Shown: piece by piece, positions 34,611 to 46,649 of the stretch
Layout: each line of letters opens with the position of its first letter
Position numbering within the stretch: position 1 is the stretch's first letter
Assembly (NCBI GenBank): GCA_017591395.1
Contig: WEDG01007446.1
Location: 62,001-126,000 of the forward strand
Direction: 5' to 3'
From: Schistocephalus solidus
Taxonomy: Eukaryota > Platyhelminthes > Cestoda > Diphyllobothriidea > Diphyllobothriidae
DNA: 64,000 nt
Notes under the pieces: model-generated
What the model saw: the letters and a program-made list of their open reading frames with translations, nothing else
Databases searched by the model: none
What the model was told of the DNA's origin: nothing
Translations under genes and position numbers: made by a program

Positions 34611-35400
34611 CACTCACACTAGCAGCCTGGAATATTCGTTCCCTTTTAGACAATCCTAGGAGCAACCGGCCGGAACGGAGGACGGCGCTTGTCGCTCGGG
34701 AACTGGCGCGCTACAAAGGTGGACATTGCTGCTCTCAGCGAGACCCGATTCTCTGAGCAGGGGTCGGCTGGAGGAGTGGGTGCCGGCTACACTTTCTTCT
34801 GGAGCGGCCGGCCATAGGCAGAGCGACGCGACGCTGGTGTTGCCTTTGCCATCCGTAACGACATCGTGGGACGTCTGCCCTGTCTGCCGCAGGGTATCAA
34901 TGATCGCCTGATGAGCCTCCGCCTGCCTCTTCGGGGAGACCAGTTCGCCACCATCATCAGTGCCTACGCTCCCCCAATGATGAGCTCTGATGCGGCGAAG
35001 GACAAATTCTACGAGGACCTGCACGCCTTGCTGGTGACTGTGCCGAAAGAGGACAAGTTAATTGTCCTTGGTGACTTCAATGCCCGCGTCAGGACGGACC
35101 ACGCTGCCTGGCAGGGAGTGCTGGGTCCCCACGGTCTCGTTAGCTGTAACGATAACGGCCTCCTTCTTCTGCGCACGTGTGCGGAACACCGTCTCCTGCT
35201 GACCAACACCTTCTTCTGCCTTCCGACGTGGGAGTAGGCCACGTGGATGCACCCTCGGTCGCGGAACTGGCATCTGCTGGACTATGTTCTCGTCCGGAGG
35301 CGAGATTGACAGGACGTGCTGGTAACCAAGGCGATCCGCGATGCCGATGGTTGGACAGATCACCGCCTCGTCATCTCCCAGATGAGGCTCCGACTGCAAC
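34611..35400 (+). pseudogene. Broken APE-type endonuclease domain of a LINE
   Basis: In successive frames: LAAWNIRSLLDNPRSNRPER, then VDIAALSETRFSEQG (catalytic Glu), [33 protein letters not shown] (catalytic Asp/Asn) and finally GWTDHRLVIS (catalytic Asp-His). This is the motif order of the exonuclease-endonuclease-phosphatase domain of APE-type non-LTR retrotransposons, which nicks target DNA for priming. Frameshifts near 34717, 34805 and 35235 and stops mean no full domain can be made. The longest open piece is 34866-35237. Confidence 0.85.
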
Positions 35401-36054
35401 CCGACGAAGGCCCCAAGGTAAGAGGCCACCATGTAAGTTAAATACTCTTTTATTAAATTTGCCTGCGCACTGTTTTGATTGTAGCAACCAAATAACCGGG
35501 AAACTGGAGGACCTGCATGCTCCAGATGATAACGCTACCGTGGAGTCACGATGGTGTCAACTGCGAAATTTTATCAAGTCCACCGCCCTCGATGTTCTCG
35601 GACGCGCACGCCGTCAACACCAGGACTGGTTTGACGACAATGACACCGACATCAGCAACTTACTCGCGGAGAAGAATGGACTACACAAAGCCTACATGGA
35701 CCTTCGGACTGACGCTACCAAAGCAGCCTTCTTCAGATGCCGGCGCCTTGTACAACAACGGCTGCAGGAGATGCAGGATGCCTGGATGATCCCAAAGGCT
35801 GAGGAAATCCAGGGGTATGCAGACCGCAATGAAATGAAAAACTTTTTCAAAGCCATCAAGGCCATCTACGGCCCGTGTATAAAGGGGTCCGCACCGCTGC
35901 TCAGCTCTGACGGCACAACACTGCTGACAGAGAAATCGCAAATTCTGAAGCGCTGGGCCGAGCACTTTAGAAATGTCCTAAATTGCTCATCAGCCATCTC
36001 CCAATGCTGCCATTGACCGGCTCCCTCAAGTGGACAAGAACAATGACCTGGATC
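35401..36054 (+). pseudogene. Endonuclease-RT linker of the retroelement
   Basis: An open stretch to 36016 encodes the basic, helical linker: KLNTLLLNLPAHCF, KLEDLHAPDDNATVESRW, GRARRQHQDWFDDND, LAEKNGLHKAYMDLRTDATKA and RWAEHFRNVLNCSSAIS. Such sequence connects the endonuclease and RT in these elements (family knowledge). After a frameshift and stop near 36016 it continues to about 36054 with a LPQVDKNNDLDL-like end, and then jumps to the C-terminal region. Confidence 0.8.
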
Positions 36055-37193
36055 TGCTGAGGCAAGTGCAACTGCGATGGAGCGGCCAGTTGGTGAGAAT
36101 GGACGACGAGCGACTACCCAAACGACTTTTCTACGGAGATGTCGCTACGGGTTCTCGCCGGCAGGGAGGTCAAAAACGACGCTACAAGGACACTTTGAAG
36201 AAATCGCTGAAGCAACTGCAAATCAACTCGGCGACCTGGGAGGACCTCGCCCAGGATAGACCAGCATGGAGAAGATCAGTAAAGACTGGTTCAGCAATCT
36301 ATGAGGCCAACCGGATCGCCGCCGCTAAGGCCAAAAGAGCGGCATGAAAGTCACCAGCGCCCCGGACAAACACCGCCAATGCCCAGTCCCTGCCAACATG
36401 CCCGCACTGTCAACGCATCTTCCGCGCGCGAATCGGCCTGGTTGGACATCTTCGGACACAATGCACCAACAATCCGACAATTCCAACTTCTACGTCAAAT
36501 TTTGCCAACCCTCCATCTGACTCCATCACCCTCACTCCTGGCATCAATTCCATTACTCCCACCATCATAGAGACCACATCCATCTACACATCGCCTGCTA
36601 GCCCCACCACCGCAACCACCACCGCCTTCGCCTTCACTACCACCATCAGTGATGGGGAATCTCTCCTTTGCTGTACTCAATGCGACCGCACATTCACCTC
36701 ACGCATCGGCCTTTTCGGTCACTTGCGAATACATCGTACAGAGACCGGTGAGCACGTGCCTGTAGCACCATTACACAGCAGAGATCGGCGCCTCCACTGC
36801 ACTGACTGTCCTCGCGCATTCACTCATTGCATGGGCCTATTCGGTCACATGTGCATCCATGACAGCGGAATACACTACAATGCCGACAACACCGATACAC
36901 CATGCGCACCCTCCGCTCCTGCCATTCTTAGCGCCCCTAACTCCCCCACTACCATGAATGACATTGCCCCAGCCTCTACCGATTTCTCCTGCCCACACTG
37001 CGCCCGCAACTTCAATTCACGCATCGGCCTGGTCGGTCACCTGCGAATCCATCAGACGGAGACTGGTGAACCAGTGCCTGGGTCTCCGACATACAGTCGA
37101 CGCGCCCACCTTCACTGCCCTCACTGTTGTCGCACATTTACACACCGCATGGGCCTATTAGGACACATGCGCCTCCAAGAAAACCTGAGGTAA
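36055..37193 (+). pseudogene. RT-less C-terminus and zinc-finger module 1
   Basis: 36060-36347 encodes LRQVQLRWSGQLVRMDDERL followed by PKRLFYGDV and GGQKRRYKDTLKKSLKQ, the region normally downstream of the RT. The RT itself (FADD motif and all else) is absent. A TGA at 36345-36347 interrupts the reading frame; after it the five-finger module continues to the stop before 37193. Fingers follow C-x2-C-x12-H-x3-H with linkers of RTETGEPVPG type rather than TGEKP. The first finger has C in place of the last H (C2HC). This is the founder context for the tandem modules downstream. Confidence 0.85.
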
Positions 37194-37204
37194 ATTACCG
37201 CCAC

Positions 37205-38210
37205 AAGGACACTTTGAAAAAATCGCTGAAGCAAGTGCAAATCAACTCGGCGACCTGGGAGGACCTCGCCCAGGATAGACCGGCATGGAGAAGATCAGTG
37301 AAGACTGGTTCAGCAATCTATGAGGCCAACCGGATCGCCGCCGCATAGGCCAAAAGAGCGGCACGAAAGTCACCAGCGCCCCGGACCAACACCGCCAATG
37401 CCCAGGCGCTGACAACATGCCCGCGCTATCAAAGCATCTTCCGCTCGCGAATCGGCCTGGTTGGACATCTTCGGACGCAATGCACCAACAATCCGACAAT
37501 TCCAATTTCTACGTCAAATACTGCCAACCCTCACTCCTGGCATCAATTCCAATACTCCAACCATCATAGAGACCACATCCATCTACTCATCATCTGTTAA
37601 CCCCAAGACCGCAACCACCACCGCCTTCGCCTTCACTACCACCACCACCACCATCACCACCATCAGCGATGGGGAATCTCTCCTTTGCTGTACTCAATGC
37701 GACCGCACATTCACCTCACGCATCGGCCTTTTCGGTCACTTGCGAATACATCGTACAGAGACCGGTGAGCCAGTGCCTGTAGCACCATCACACAGCAGAG
37801 ATCGTCGCCTCCACTGCCCTGACTGTCCTCGCGCATTCACTCATTGCATGGGCCTATTCGGTCACATGTGCATCCATGACAGCGGAATACACTACAATGC
37901 CGACAACACCGATACACCATGCGCACCCTCCGCTCCTGCCATTCTTAGCGCCCCTAACTCCCCCACTACCATGAATGACATTGCCCCAGCCTCTACCGAT
38001 TTCTCCTGCCCACACTGCGCCCGCAACTTCAACTCATGCATCGGCCTGGTCGGTCACCTGCGAATCCATCGCACGGAGGCTGGTGAACCAGTGCCTATGG
38101 CTTCGACATACAGGCGACGCGCCCGCCTTCACTGCCCTCACTGTTGCCGCACATTTACACACCGCCTGGGCGTATTAGGACACATGCGCCTCCAAGTAAA
38201 CCTGCGGTAA
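37205..38210 (+). pseudogene. Zinc-finger module 2
   Basis: Starts with the KDTLKKSLKQVQINSATWED block and repeats all of module 1 from there. TAG at 37346-37348 (after RIAA) and Cys-to-Tyr in finger 1 (CPRYQS). From 37461 it is open to 38210 with fingers 2-5 complete (CTQCDRTF, CPDCPRAF, CPHCARNF, CPHCCRTF). Ends NLR-stop at CTGCGGTAA. Confidence 0.85.
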
Positions 38211-38218
38211 ACCACCGC

Positions 38219-39224
38219 TACAAGGACACTGAAGAAATCGCTGAAGCAAGTGCAAATCAACTTAGCGACCTGGGAGGACCTCGCCCAGGATAGACCGGCA
38301 TGGAGAAGATCAGTGAAAACTGGTTCAGCAATCTATGAGGCGAACCGGATCCTTGCCGCCAAAACCAAAAGAGCGGCACGAAAGTCACCAGCGCCCCGGA
38401 CCAACACTGCCAATGCCCAGGCCGTGCGAACATGCCCGCACTGTCAACGAATCTTCCGCGCGCGAATCGGCCTAGTTAAACATCTTCGGACGCAATGCAC
38501 CAGCAATCCGACAATTCCAATTTCTACGTCAAATTCTGCCAACCCTCTTTCTGACTCCCCCACCCTCACTCCTGTCATCAATTCCATTACTCCCACCATC
38601 ATAGAGACCACATCCATCTACTCATCACCTGTTAACCCCAAGACCGCAGCCACCACCGCCTTCGCCTTCACTACCACCACCACCACCATCAGCGATGGGG
38701 AATCTCTCCTAAGCTGTACTCAATGCGACCGCACATTCACCTCACGCATCGGCCTGGTCGGTCACTGGCTAATACATCGTGCAGAGACCGGTGAGTCAGT
38801 GCCTGGAGGAGCATCACACAGCAGTGATCGTCGCCTCCACTGCCCTTACTGTCCTCACTTATTCATTCATCGTATGGGCCTATTCGGTCACATGCCTATC
38901 CATGACAGCGGAATTCACCACAATGCCGACAACACCGATACACCATGCACACCCTCCGCTCCTGTCATTCTTAGCGCCCCTGCCACTCTTCCTACCATAA
39001 ATGACATCCCCCAAGCCTGTGCCGATTTCTCCTGCCCACACTGCGCCCGCAACTTCACCTCACGCATCGGCCTGGTCGGTCACCTGCGGATCCATCGCAC
39101 GGAGGCTGGTGAACCAGTGCCTGGGGCTCCGACATACAGTCGACGTGCCCGCCTTCACTGCCCTCACTGCTGCCGCACATTTACACATCGCCTGGGCCTA
39201 TTAGGACACATGCGCCACAAATAA
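38219..39224 (+). CDS. Zinc-finger module 3, intact five-finger ORF
   Basis: Open from the ATG at 38250 (MQINLATWEDLAQDRPAWRR) to TAA at 39224: 324 residues with all five fingers intact (CPHCQRIF at about residue 62, CTQCDRTF near 152, CPYCPHLF near 186, CPHCARNF near 264, CPHCCRTF near 298). Carries the ILAAK variant shared with modules 5 and 12. Fingers read IGLVGH or MGLFGH across the helix, nearly uniform, so DNA-binding specificity would be repetitive. Whether it is transcribed is unknown: it has no promoter of its own and the ATG is only the first Met in the frame. Confidence 0.8.
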
Positions 39225-39242
39225 TACCTGCGGTAAACCACC

Positions 39243-40252
39243 GCTACTTGGACACTGAAGAAATCGCTGAAGCAAGTGCAAATCAACTCGGCGACCTGGG
39301 AGGACCTCGCCCAGGATAGACCGGCATGGAGAAGATCAGTGAAGACTGGTTCAGCAATCTATGAGGCCAACCGAATCGCCACCGCATAGGCCAAAAGAGC
39401 GGCACGAAAGTCACCAGCGCCCCGGACCAACACCGCCAATGCCCAGGCCCTGACAACATGCCCGCGCTGTCAACGCATCTTCCGCGCGCGAATCGGCCTG
39501 GTTGGACATCTTCGGACGCAATGCACCAACAATCCGACAATTCCAATTTCTACGTCAAATTCTGCCAACCCTCCTCTGACACCTCCACCCTCACTCCTGG
39601 CATCAATTCCATTACTCCCACCATCATAGAGACCACATCCATCTACTCATCGCCGGTTATCCCCACGATGGCAACCACCACCGCCTTTACTACCACCATC
39701 ACCACCATCAGCGATGGGGAATCTCTTCTAAGCTGTACTCAATGCGACTGCACATTCACCTCACGCATCGGCCTGGTCGGTCACTTGCGAACACATCGTA
39801 CAGAGACCGATGAGTCAGTGCCTGGAGCACCATCACATAGCAGAGATCGTTGCCTCCTTTGCCATTACTGTCCTCACGCATTCACTCATCGTATGGGCCT
39901 ATTCGGTCACATGCCTATCCATGACAGCGTAATTCACCACAAAGCCGACAACACCGATACACCATGCACACCCTCCGCTCCTGTCATTCTTAGCGCCCCT
40001 GCCACCCCCACTACCATGAATGACATCCCCCCAGCCTCTACCGATTTCTCCTGCCCACACTGCGCCCGCAACTTCAACTCATGCATCGGCCTGGTCGGTC
40101 ACCTGCGAATCCATCGCACGGAGGCTGGTGAACCAGTGCCTATGGCTTCGACATACAGGCGACGCGCCCGCCTTCACTGCCCTCACTGTTGCCGCACATT
40201 TACACACCGCCTGGGCGTATTAGGACACATGCGCCCTCCAAGAAAACCTGCG
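39243..40252 (+). pseudogene. Zinc-finger module 4
   Basis: TAG at 39387-39389 is the same lesion as in module 2. Open from 39458 through fingers 2-5; an extra C near 40233 shifts the frame so that the normal stop is missed and translation would run into module 5 (to 40339). Shares the SCIGLVGH and MASTYRRRAR variants with module 2. Confidence 0.85.
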
Positions 40253-40263
40253 GTAAACCACCG

Positions 40264-41280
40264 CTACTGGGACACTGAAGAAATCGCTGAAGCAAGTGCA
40301 AATCAACTTTGCGACCTGGGAGGACCTCGCCCAGGATAAACCGGCATGGAGAAGATCAGTGAAGACTGGTTCAGCAATCTATGAGGCGAACCGGATCCTT
40401 GCCGCCAAGGCCAAAATAGCGGCACGAAAGTCACCAGCAACCCGGACCAACACCGCAAATGCCCAGGCCGTGCGAACATGCCCGCACTGTCAACGAATTT
40501 TCCGCGCGCGAATCGGCCTAGTTGGACATCTTCGGACGCAATGCACCAAAAATCCGACAATTCCAATTTCTACGTCAAATTCTGCCAACCCTCTTTCTGA
40601 CTCCCCCACCCTCACTCCTGTCATCAATTCCATTACACCCACCATCATAGAGACCACATCCATCTACTCATCACCTGTTAACCCCAAGACCGCAACCACC
40701 ACCGCCTTCGCCTTCACTACCACCACCACCACCATCAGCGATGGGGAATCTCTCCTAAGCTGTACTCAATGCGACCGCACATTCACCTCACGCATCGGCC
40801 TTTTCGGTCACTTGCGAATACATCGTGCAGAGACCGGTGAGTCAGTGCCTGGAGGACCATCACACAGCAGAGATCGTCACCTCCACTGCCCTTACTGTCC
40901 TCACTTATTCATTCATCGTATGGGCCTATTCGGTCACATGCCTATCCATGACAGCGGAATTCACCACAATGCCGACAACACCGATACACCATGCACACCC
41001 TCCGCTCCTGTCATTCTTAGCGCCCCTGCCACCCCCACTACCATGAATGACATCCCCCAGCCTCTGCCGATTTCTCCTGCCCACACTGCGCCTGCAACTT
41101 CAACTCACGCATCGGCCTGGTCGGTCACCTGTGAATCCATCGCACGGAGGCTGGTGAACCAGTGCCTAGGGCTCCGACATACAGTCGACGCGCCCGCCTT
41201 CACTGCCGTCACTGCTGCCGCACATTTACATATCGCCTGGGCCTATTAGGACACATGCGCCTCCAGGACAACCTGCGGTA
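40264..41280 (+). pseudogene. Zinc-finger module 5
   Basis: Open from 40296 for 317 codons with the ILAAK variant and fingers 1-3. One C is missing from the C-run near 41051 (five instead of six), so fingers 4 and 5 are read in the wrong frame. There is also a CGA-to-TGA change at the end of finger 4 (GTCACCTGTGAATCC near 41131). Confidence 0.85.
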
Positions 41281-41287
41281 AACCATT

Positions 41288-42279
41288 GCTACAAGGACTT
41301 TTTGAAGAAATCGCTGAAGCAAGTGCAAATCAACTCGGCGACCTGGGAGGACCTCGCCCAGGATAGACCGGCATGGAGAAGATCAGTGAAGACTGGTTCA
41401 GCAATCTATGAGGCCAACCGGATCGCCGCCGCATAGGCCTAAAAGAACGGCACGAAAGTCACCAGCGCCCAGGACCAACACCGCCAATGCCCAGGCCCTG
41501 ACAACATGCCCGCGCTATCAACGCATCTGCCGCGCGCGAATCGGCCTGGTTGGACATCTTCGGACGCAATGCACCAACAATCCGACAATTCCAATTTCTA
41601 CATCAAATTCCGCCAACCCTCCTTCTGACTACTCCACCTTCACTCCTGGCATCAATTCCATTACTCCCAACAATCATAGAGACCACATCCATCTACTCAT
41701 CACCGGTTATCCCCACGAAGGCAACCACCATCACCACCATCAGCGATGGGGAATCTCTTCTAAGCTGTACTCAATGCGACTGCACATTCACCTCACGCAT
41801 CGGCCTGGTCGGTCACTTGCGAATACATCGTACAGAGACCGGTGAGCCAGTGCCTGGAGCACCATCAAACAGCAGAGATCGTCTCCTCCACTGTCCTCGC
41901 GCATTCACTTATCGCATGGGCATATTCGGTCACATGCGCATCCATGACAGCGGAATTCACCACAATGCCGAGAAAACCGATACACCATGTACACCCTCCG
42001 CTCCTGTCATTCTTAGCGCCCCTGCCACCCCCACTACCATGAATGACATCCCCCAAGCCTTTAATGATTTCTCCTGCCCACACTGCGCCCGCAACTTCAA
42101 CTCACGCATCGGCCTGGTCGGTCACCTGCGAATCCATCGCACGGAGGCTGGTGAACCAGTGCCTGGGGCTCCGACATACAGTCGACGCGCCCGCCTTCAC
42201 TGCGCTCACTGTTGCCGCACATTTAACGCACCGCCTGGGCGTATTAGGACACATGCGCCTCCACGACAACCTGCGGTAA
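41288..42279 (+). pseudogene. Zinc-finger module 6
   Basis: TAG at 41434-41436. Finger 1 has lost its second Cys (CPRYQRIC). From 41550 the frame is open with fingers 2 and 4; the first Cys pair of finger 3 is deleted (reads LLHCPRAFTYRMGIFGH). A one-base insertion near 42223 (CATTTAACGCAC) shifts the frame in finger 5. Confidence 0.85.
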
Positions 42280-42289
42280 ACCACCGCTA

Positions 42290-43299
42290 CAAGGACACTT
42301 TGAAGAAATCGCTGAAGCAAGTGCGAACCAACTCGGCGACCTGGGTGGACCTCGCCCAGGATAGACCGGCATGAAGAAGATCATTGAAGACTGGTTCGGC
42401 AATCTATGAGGCCAACCGGATCGCCACCGCCAAGGCCAAAAGAGCGGCACGAAAGTCACCAGCGCCCCGGACCAACACCGCCAATGCCCAAGCCCTGCCA
42501 ACACACCTGCACTGTCAACGCCTCTTCCGCGCGTAAATCGGCCTTGTTGGACATCTTCGGACGCAATGCACAAACAATCCGACAATTCCAATTTCTACGT
42601 CAAATTCTGCCAACCCTCCTTCTGACACCCCCACCCTCACTCCTGCCATCAATTCCATTACTCCCACCATCATAGAGACCACATCCATCTACTACTCACC
42701 TGTTATCCCCACAATGGCAACCAACACCACCTTCGCCTTCAACACCACCATCAGCGATGGGGAATCTCTCCTAGGCTGTACTCAATGCGACCCTACATTC
42801 ACCTCACGCATCGACCTGGTCGGTCACTTGCGAATACATCGTACAGAGACCGGTGAGTCAGTGCCTGGAGGACCATCACACAGCAGAGATCGTTGGCTCC
42901 ACTGCCCTTACTGTCCCTACGCATTCACTCATCGTATGGGCCTATTCGGTCACATGCCTATCCATGACAGCGGAATTCACCACAATGCCGACAACACCGA
43001 TACACCATGTACACCCTCCGCTCCTGTAATTCTTAGCGCCCCTGCCACGCCCCACTACCATGAATGACATCCCCCCAGCCTCTGCCGATTTCTCCTGCCC
43101 ACACTGCACCCGCAACTTCAACTCACGCATCGGCCTGGTCGGTCACCTGCGAATCCATCGCATGGAGGCTGGTGAACCAGTGCCTGGGGCTCCGACATAC
43201 AGTCGACGCGCCCACCTTCACTGCCCTCACTGTTGCCGCCCCTTTACACACCGCCTGGGCTTATTAGGACACATGCGCCTCCACGACAACCTGCGGTAA
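42290..43299 (+). pseudogene. Zinc-finger module 7
   Basis: TAA at 42534-42536 replaces Arg in finger 1, whose cysteines are also lost (reads THLHCQRLF). Fingers 2-3 are open from 42714 to 43067; a one-base change near 43048 shifts frame, and fingers 4-5 are open at 43060-43299. It has the RIATAK variant, as has module 8. Confidence 0.85.
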
Positions 43300-43309
43300 A
43301 CCAGCGCTA

Positions 43310-44295
43310 CAAGGACACTTTGAAGAAATCGCTGAAGCAAGTGCAAATCAACTCGGCGACCTGGGAGGACCTCGCCCAGGATAGACCGGCATGGAGAAGA
43401 TCAGTGACGACTGGTTCAGCAATCTATGAGGCCAACCGGATCGCCACCGCCAAGGCCAAAAGAGCGGCACGAAAGTCACCAGCGCCCCGGACCAAAACCG
43501 CCAATGCCCAGGCCCTGACAACATGCCCGCGCTCTCAACGCATCTGCCGCGCGCGAATCGGCCTGGTTGGACATCTTCGGACGCAATGCACCAACAATCC
43601 GACAATTCCAATTTCTACATCGAATTCAGCTAACCCTCACTCCTGGCATCAATTCCAGTACTCCCACCATCATAGAGACCACATCCATCTACTCATCACC
43701 TTTTACCCCAAGACCGCAACCACCACCGCCTGCCTTCACTACCACCACCACCACCATCAGCGATGGGGAATCTCTCCTAAGCTGTACTCAATGCGACCGC
43801 ACATTCACCTCACGCATCGGCCTGGTCGGTCACTTGCGAATACATCGTACAGACACCGGTGAGCCAGTGCCTGGAGCACCATCAAACAGCAGAGATCGTC
43901 GCCTCCACTGTCCTCGCGCATTCACTTATCGCATGGGCATATTCGGTCACATGCGCATCCATGACAGCGGAATTCACCACAATGCCGACAACACCGATAC
44001 ACCATGCACACCCTCCGCTCCTGTCATTCTTATTGCCCCTGCCACCCCTACTACCATGAATGACATCCCCCCAGCCTCTACCGATTTCTCCTGCCCACAC
44101 TGCGCCTGCAACTTCAACTCACGCATTGGCCTGATCGGTCACCTGCGAATCCATCGCACGGAAGCTGGTGAACCAGTACCTGGGACTCTGACATGCAGTC
44201 GACACGCCCGCCTTCACTGCCCTCACTGCTACCGCACATTTACACACCGCCTGGGCGTATTAGGACACATGCGCCTCCACGACAACCTGCGGTAA
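43310..44295 (+). pseudogene. Zinc-finger module 8
   Basis: Open across the 5' part; finger 1 has Cys-to-Ser (CPRSQRIC). A frameshift in the Thr/Ser-rich spacer near 43630-43720 moves the reading frame; the second frame (43567-44295) has fingers 2, 4 and 5, while finger 3 lacks its first cysteines as in module 6. Confidence 0.85.
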
Positions 44296-44305
44296 ACCAC
44301 CGCTA

Positions 44306-45611
44306 CAAGGAAACTTTTAAGAAATCGCTGAAGCAAGTGCAAATCAACTCGGCGACCTGGGAGGACCTCGCCCAGGATAGACCGTCATGGAGAAGATCAG
44401 TGACGACTGGTTCAGCAATCTATGAGGCCAACCGGATCGCCGCTGCATAGGTCAAAAGAGCGGCATGAAAGCCACCAGCGCCCCGGACCAACACCGCCAA
44501 TGCCCAGGCCCTTCCAACATGCCCGCGCTGTCAACGCATCTTCCGCGCGCGAATCGGCCTGGTTGGACATCTTCGGACGCAATGCACCAACAATCCGACA
44601 ATTCCAATTTCTACATCAAATTCTGCCAACCCTCCTTCTGACTCCCCCACCCTCACTCCTGGCATCAATTCCATTACACCCACCATCATAGAGACCACAT
44701 CCATCTACTCCTCACCTTTTACCCCCACGACCGCAACAACCACCACCTTCGCCTTCACTACCACCACGACCACCATCAGCGATGGGGAATCTCTCCTAAG
44801 CTGTACTCAATGCGACCGCACATTCACCTCACGCATCGGCCTGGTCGGTCACTTGCGAATACATCGTACAGAGACCGGTGAGCCAGTGCCTGGAGCACCA
44901 TCACACAGCAGAGATCGTCACCTCCACTTCCCTCACTGTCCTCACGTATTCACTCATCGTATGTGGCCTATTCGGTCACATGCGCATCCATGACAGCGGA
45001 ATTCACCCCAATGCCGACAACACCGATACACCATGCACACCCTCCGCCCTCAAGTCATTCTTAGCGCCCCTGCCGCCCTACTCACCATGAAATGACATCC
45101 CCCAGCCTCTACCGATTTCTCCTGCCCACACTGCGCCCGCAACTTCAACTCACGCATCGGCCTGGTCGGTCACCTGCGAATCCATCGCACGGAGGCTGGT
45201 GAACCAAGAGATGCGTGGGGCTCGACTGTCCTCGCTGCGTTCACGTGCGCGCATGGGCATCTGCGCCCACATGCGCATCCATGTACGGCGGAATTCACCG
45301 CAATGCCGACATACACCGATTAGCACACCATGCGCCTCCGCTCCTGTCATTCTTACGCGCGGTCACCACCTACCGCTGTGAGGACATCAGCCTCTACCGA
45401 TTTCTCCTGCCCACCCTGCGCCTGCAACTTCAACTCACGCATTGGCCTGATCGGTCACCTTCGAATCCATCGCACGGAAGCTGGTGAACCAGTGCCTGGG
45501 ACTCTGACATGCAGTCGACACGCCCGCCTTCACTGCCCTCACTGCTACCGCACATTTACACACCGCCTGGGCGTATTAGGACACATGCGCCTCCACGACA
45601 ACCTGCGGTAA
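44306..45611 (+). pseudogene. Zinc-finger module 9, oversized (about 1.3 kb)
   Basis: TAG at 44448-44450 and a TGA shortly after. It is about 300 bp longer than the others: after finger 4 (to about 45205) a strongly altered second copy of the finger 3-to-4 region is inserted (45205-45400), with many small indels, then a normal finger 4-5 end to the stop at 45611. This indicates unequal exchange plus local erosion or poor assembly. Confidence 0.8.
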
Positions 45612-45623
45612 ACCACCGCTATA

Positions 45624-46639
45624 AGGAAACTTTTAAGAAATCGCTGAAGCAAGTGCAAATCCACTCGGCGACCTGGGAGGACCTCGCCCAGGATAGACCG
45701 GCATGGAGAAGATCAGTGACGACTGGTTCAGCAATCTATGAGGCCAACCGGATCGCCGCTGCATAGGTCAAAAGAGCGGCATGAAAGCCACCAGCGCCCC
45801 GGACCAACACCGCCAATGCCCAGGCCCTTCCAACATGCCCGCGCTGTCAACGCATCTTCCGCGCGCGAATCGGCCTGGTTGGACATCTTCGGACGCAATG
45901 CACCAACAATCCGACAATTCCAATTTCTACATCAAATTCTGCCAACCCTCCTTCTGACTCCCCCACCTTCACTCCTGGCATCAATTCCATTACACCCACC
46001 ATCATAGAGACCACATCCATCTACTCCTCACCTTTTACCCCCAAGACCGCAACCACCACCGCCTTCGCCTTCACTACCACCACGACCACAATCAGCGATG
46101 GGGAACTTCTCCTAAGCTGTAATCAATGCGACTGCACATTCACCTCACGCATCGGCCTGGTCGGTCACTTGCGAATACATCGTACAGAGACCGGTGAGCC
46201 AGTGACTGGAGCACCATCACACAGCAGATATCGTCACCTCCACATCCCTCACTGTCCTCGCGCATTCACTCATCGCATGGGCCTATTCGGTCACATGCGC
46301 ATCCATGACAGCGGAATTCACCACAATGCCGACAACACCGATACACCATGCACACCCTCCGCCTCTGTCATTCTTAGCGCCCCTGCCACCCCCACTACGA
46401 TGAATGACATCCCCCCAGCCTCTACCGATTTCTCCTGCCCACACTGCGCCCGCAGCTTCAACTCACGCATCGGCCTGGTCGGTCACCTGCGAATCCATCG
46501 CACGGAGGCTTGTGAACCAGTGCCTGGGGCTCTGACATACAGTCGACGTGCCCGCATTCACTGCCCTCACTGCTCCCGCACATTTACACACCGCATGGGC
46601 CTATTAGGACACATGTGCCTCCACGACAACCTGCGGTAA
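45624..46639 (+). pseudogene. Zinc-finger module 10
   Basis: Near copy of module 9 at its start, with TAG at 45764-45766 and the same GCATGAAAGCC lesion. Fingers 3-5 are open from 46169 to 46639. A Gly-to-Cys change lies in a linker (TEACEPVPG). Confidence 0.85.
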
Positions 46640-46649
46640 ACCACCGCTA

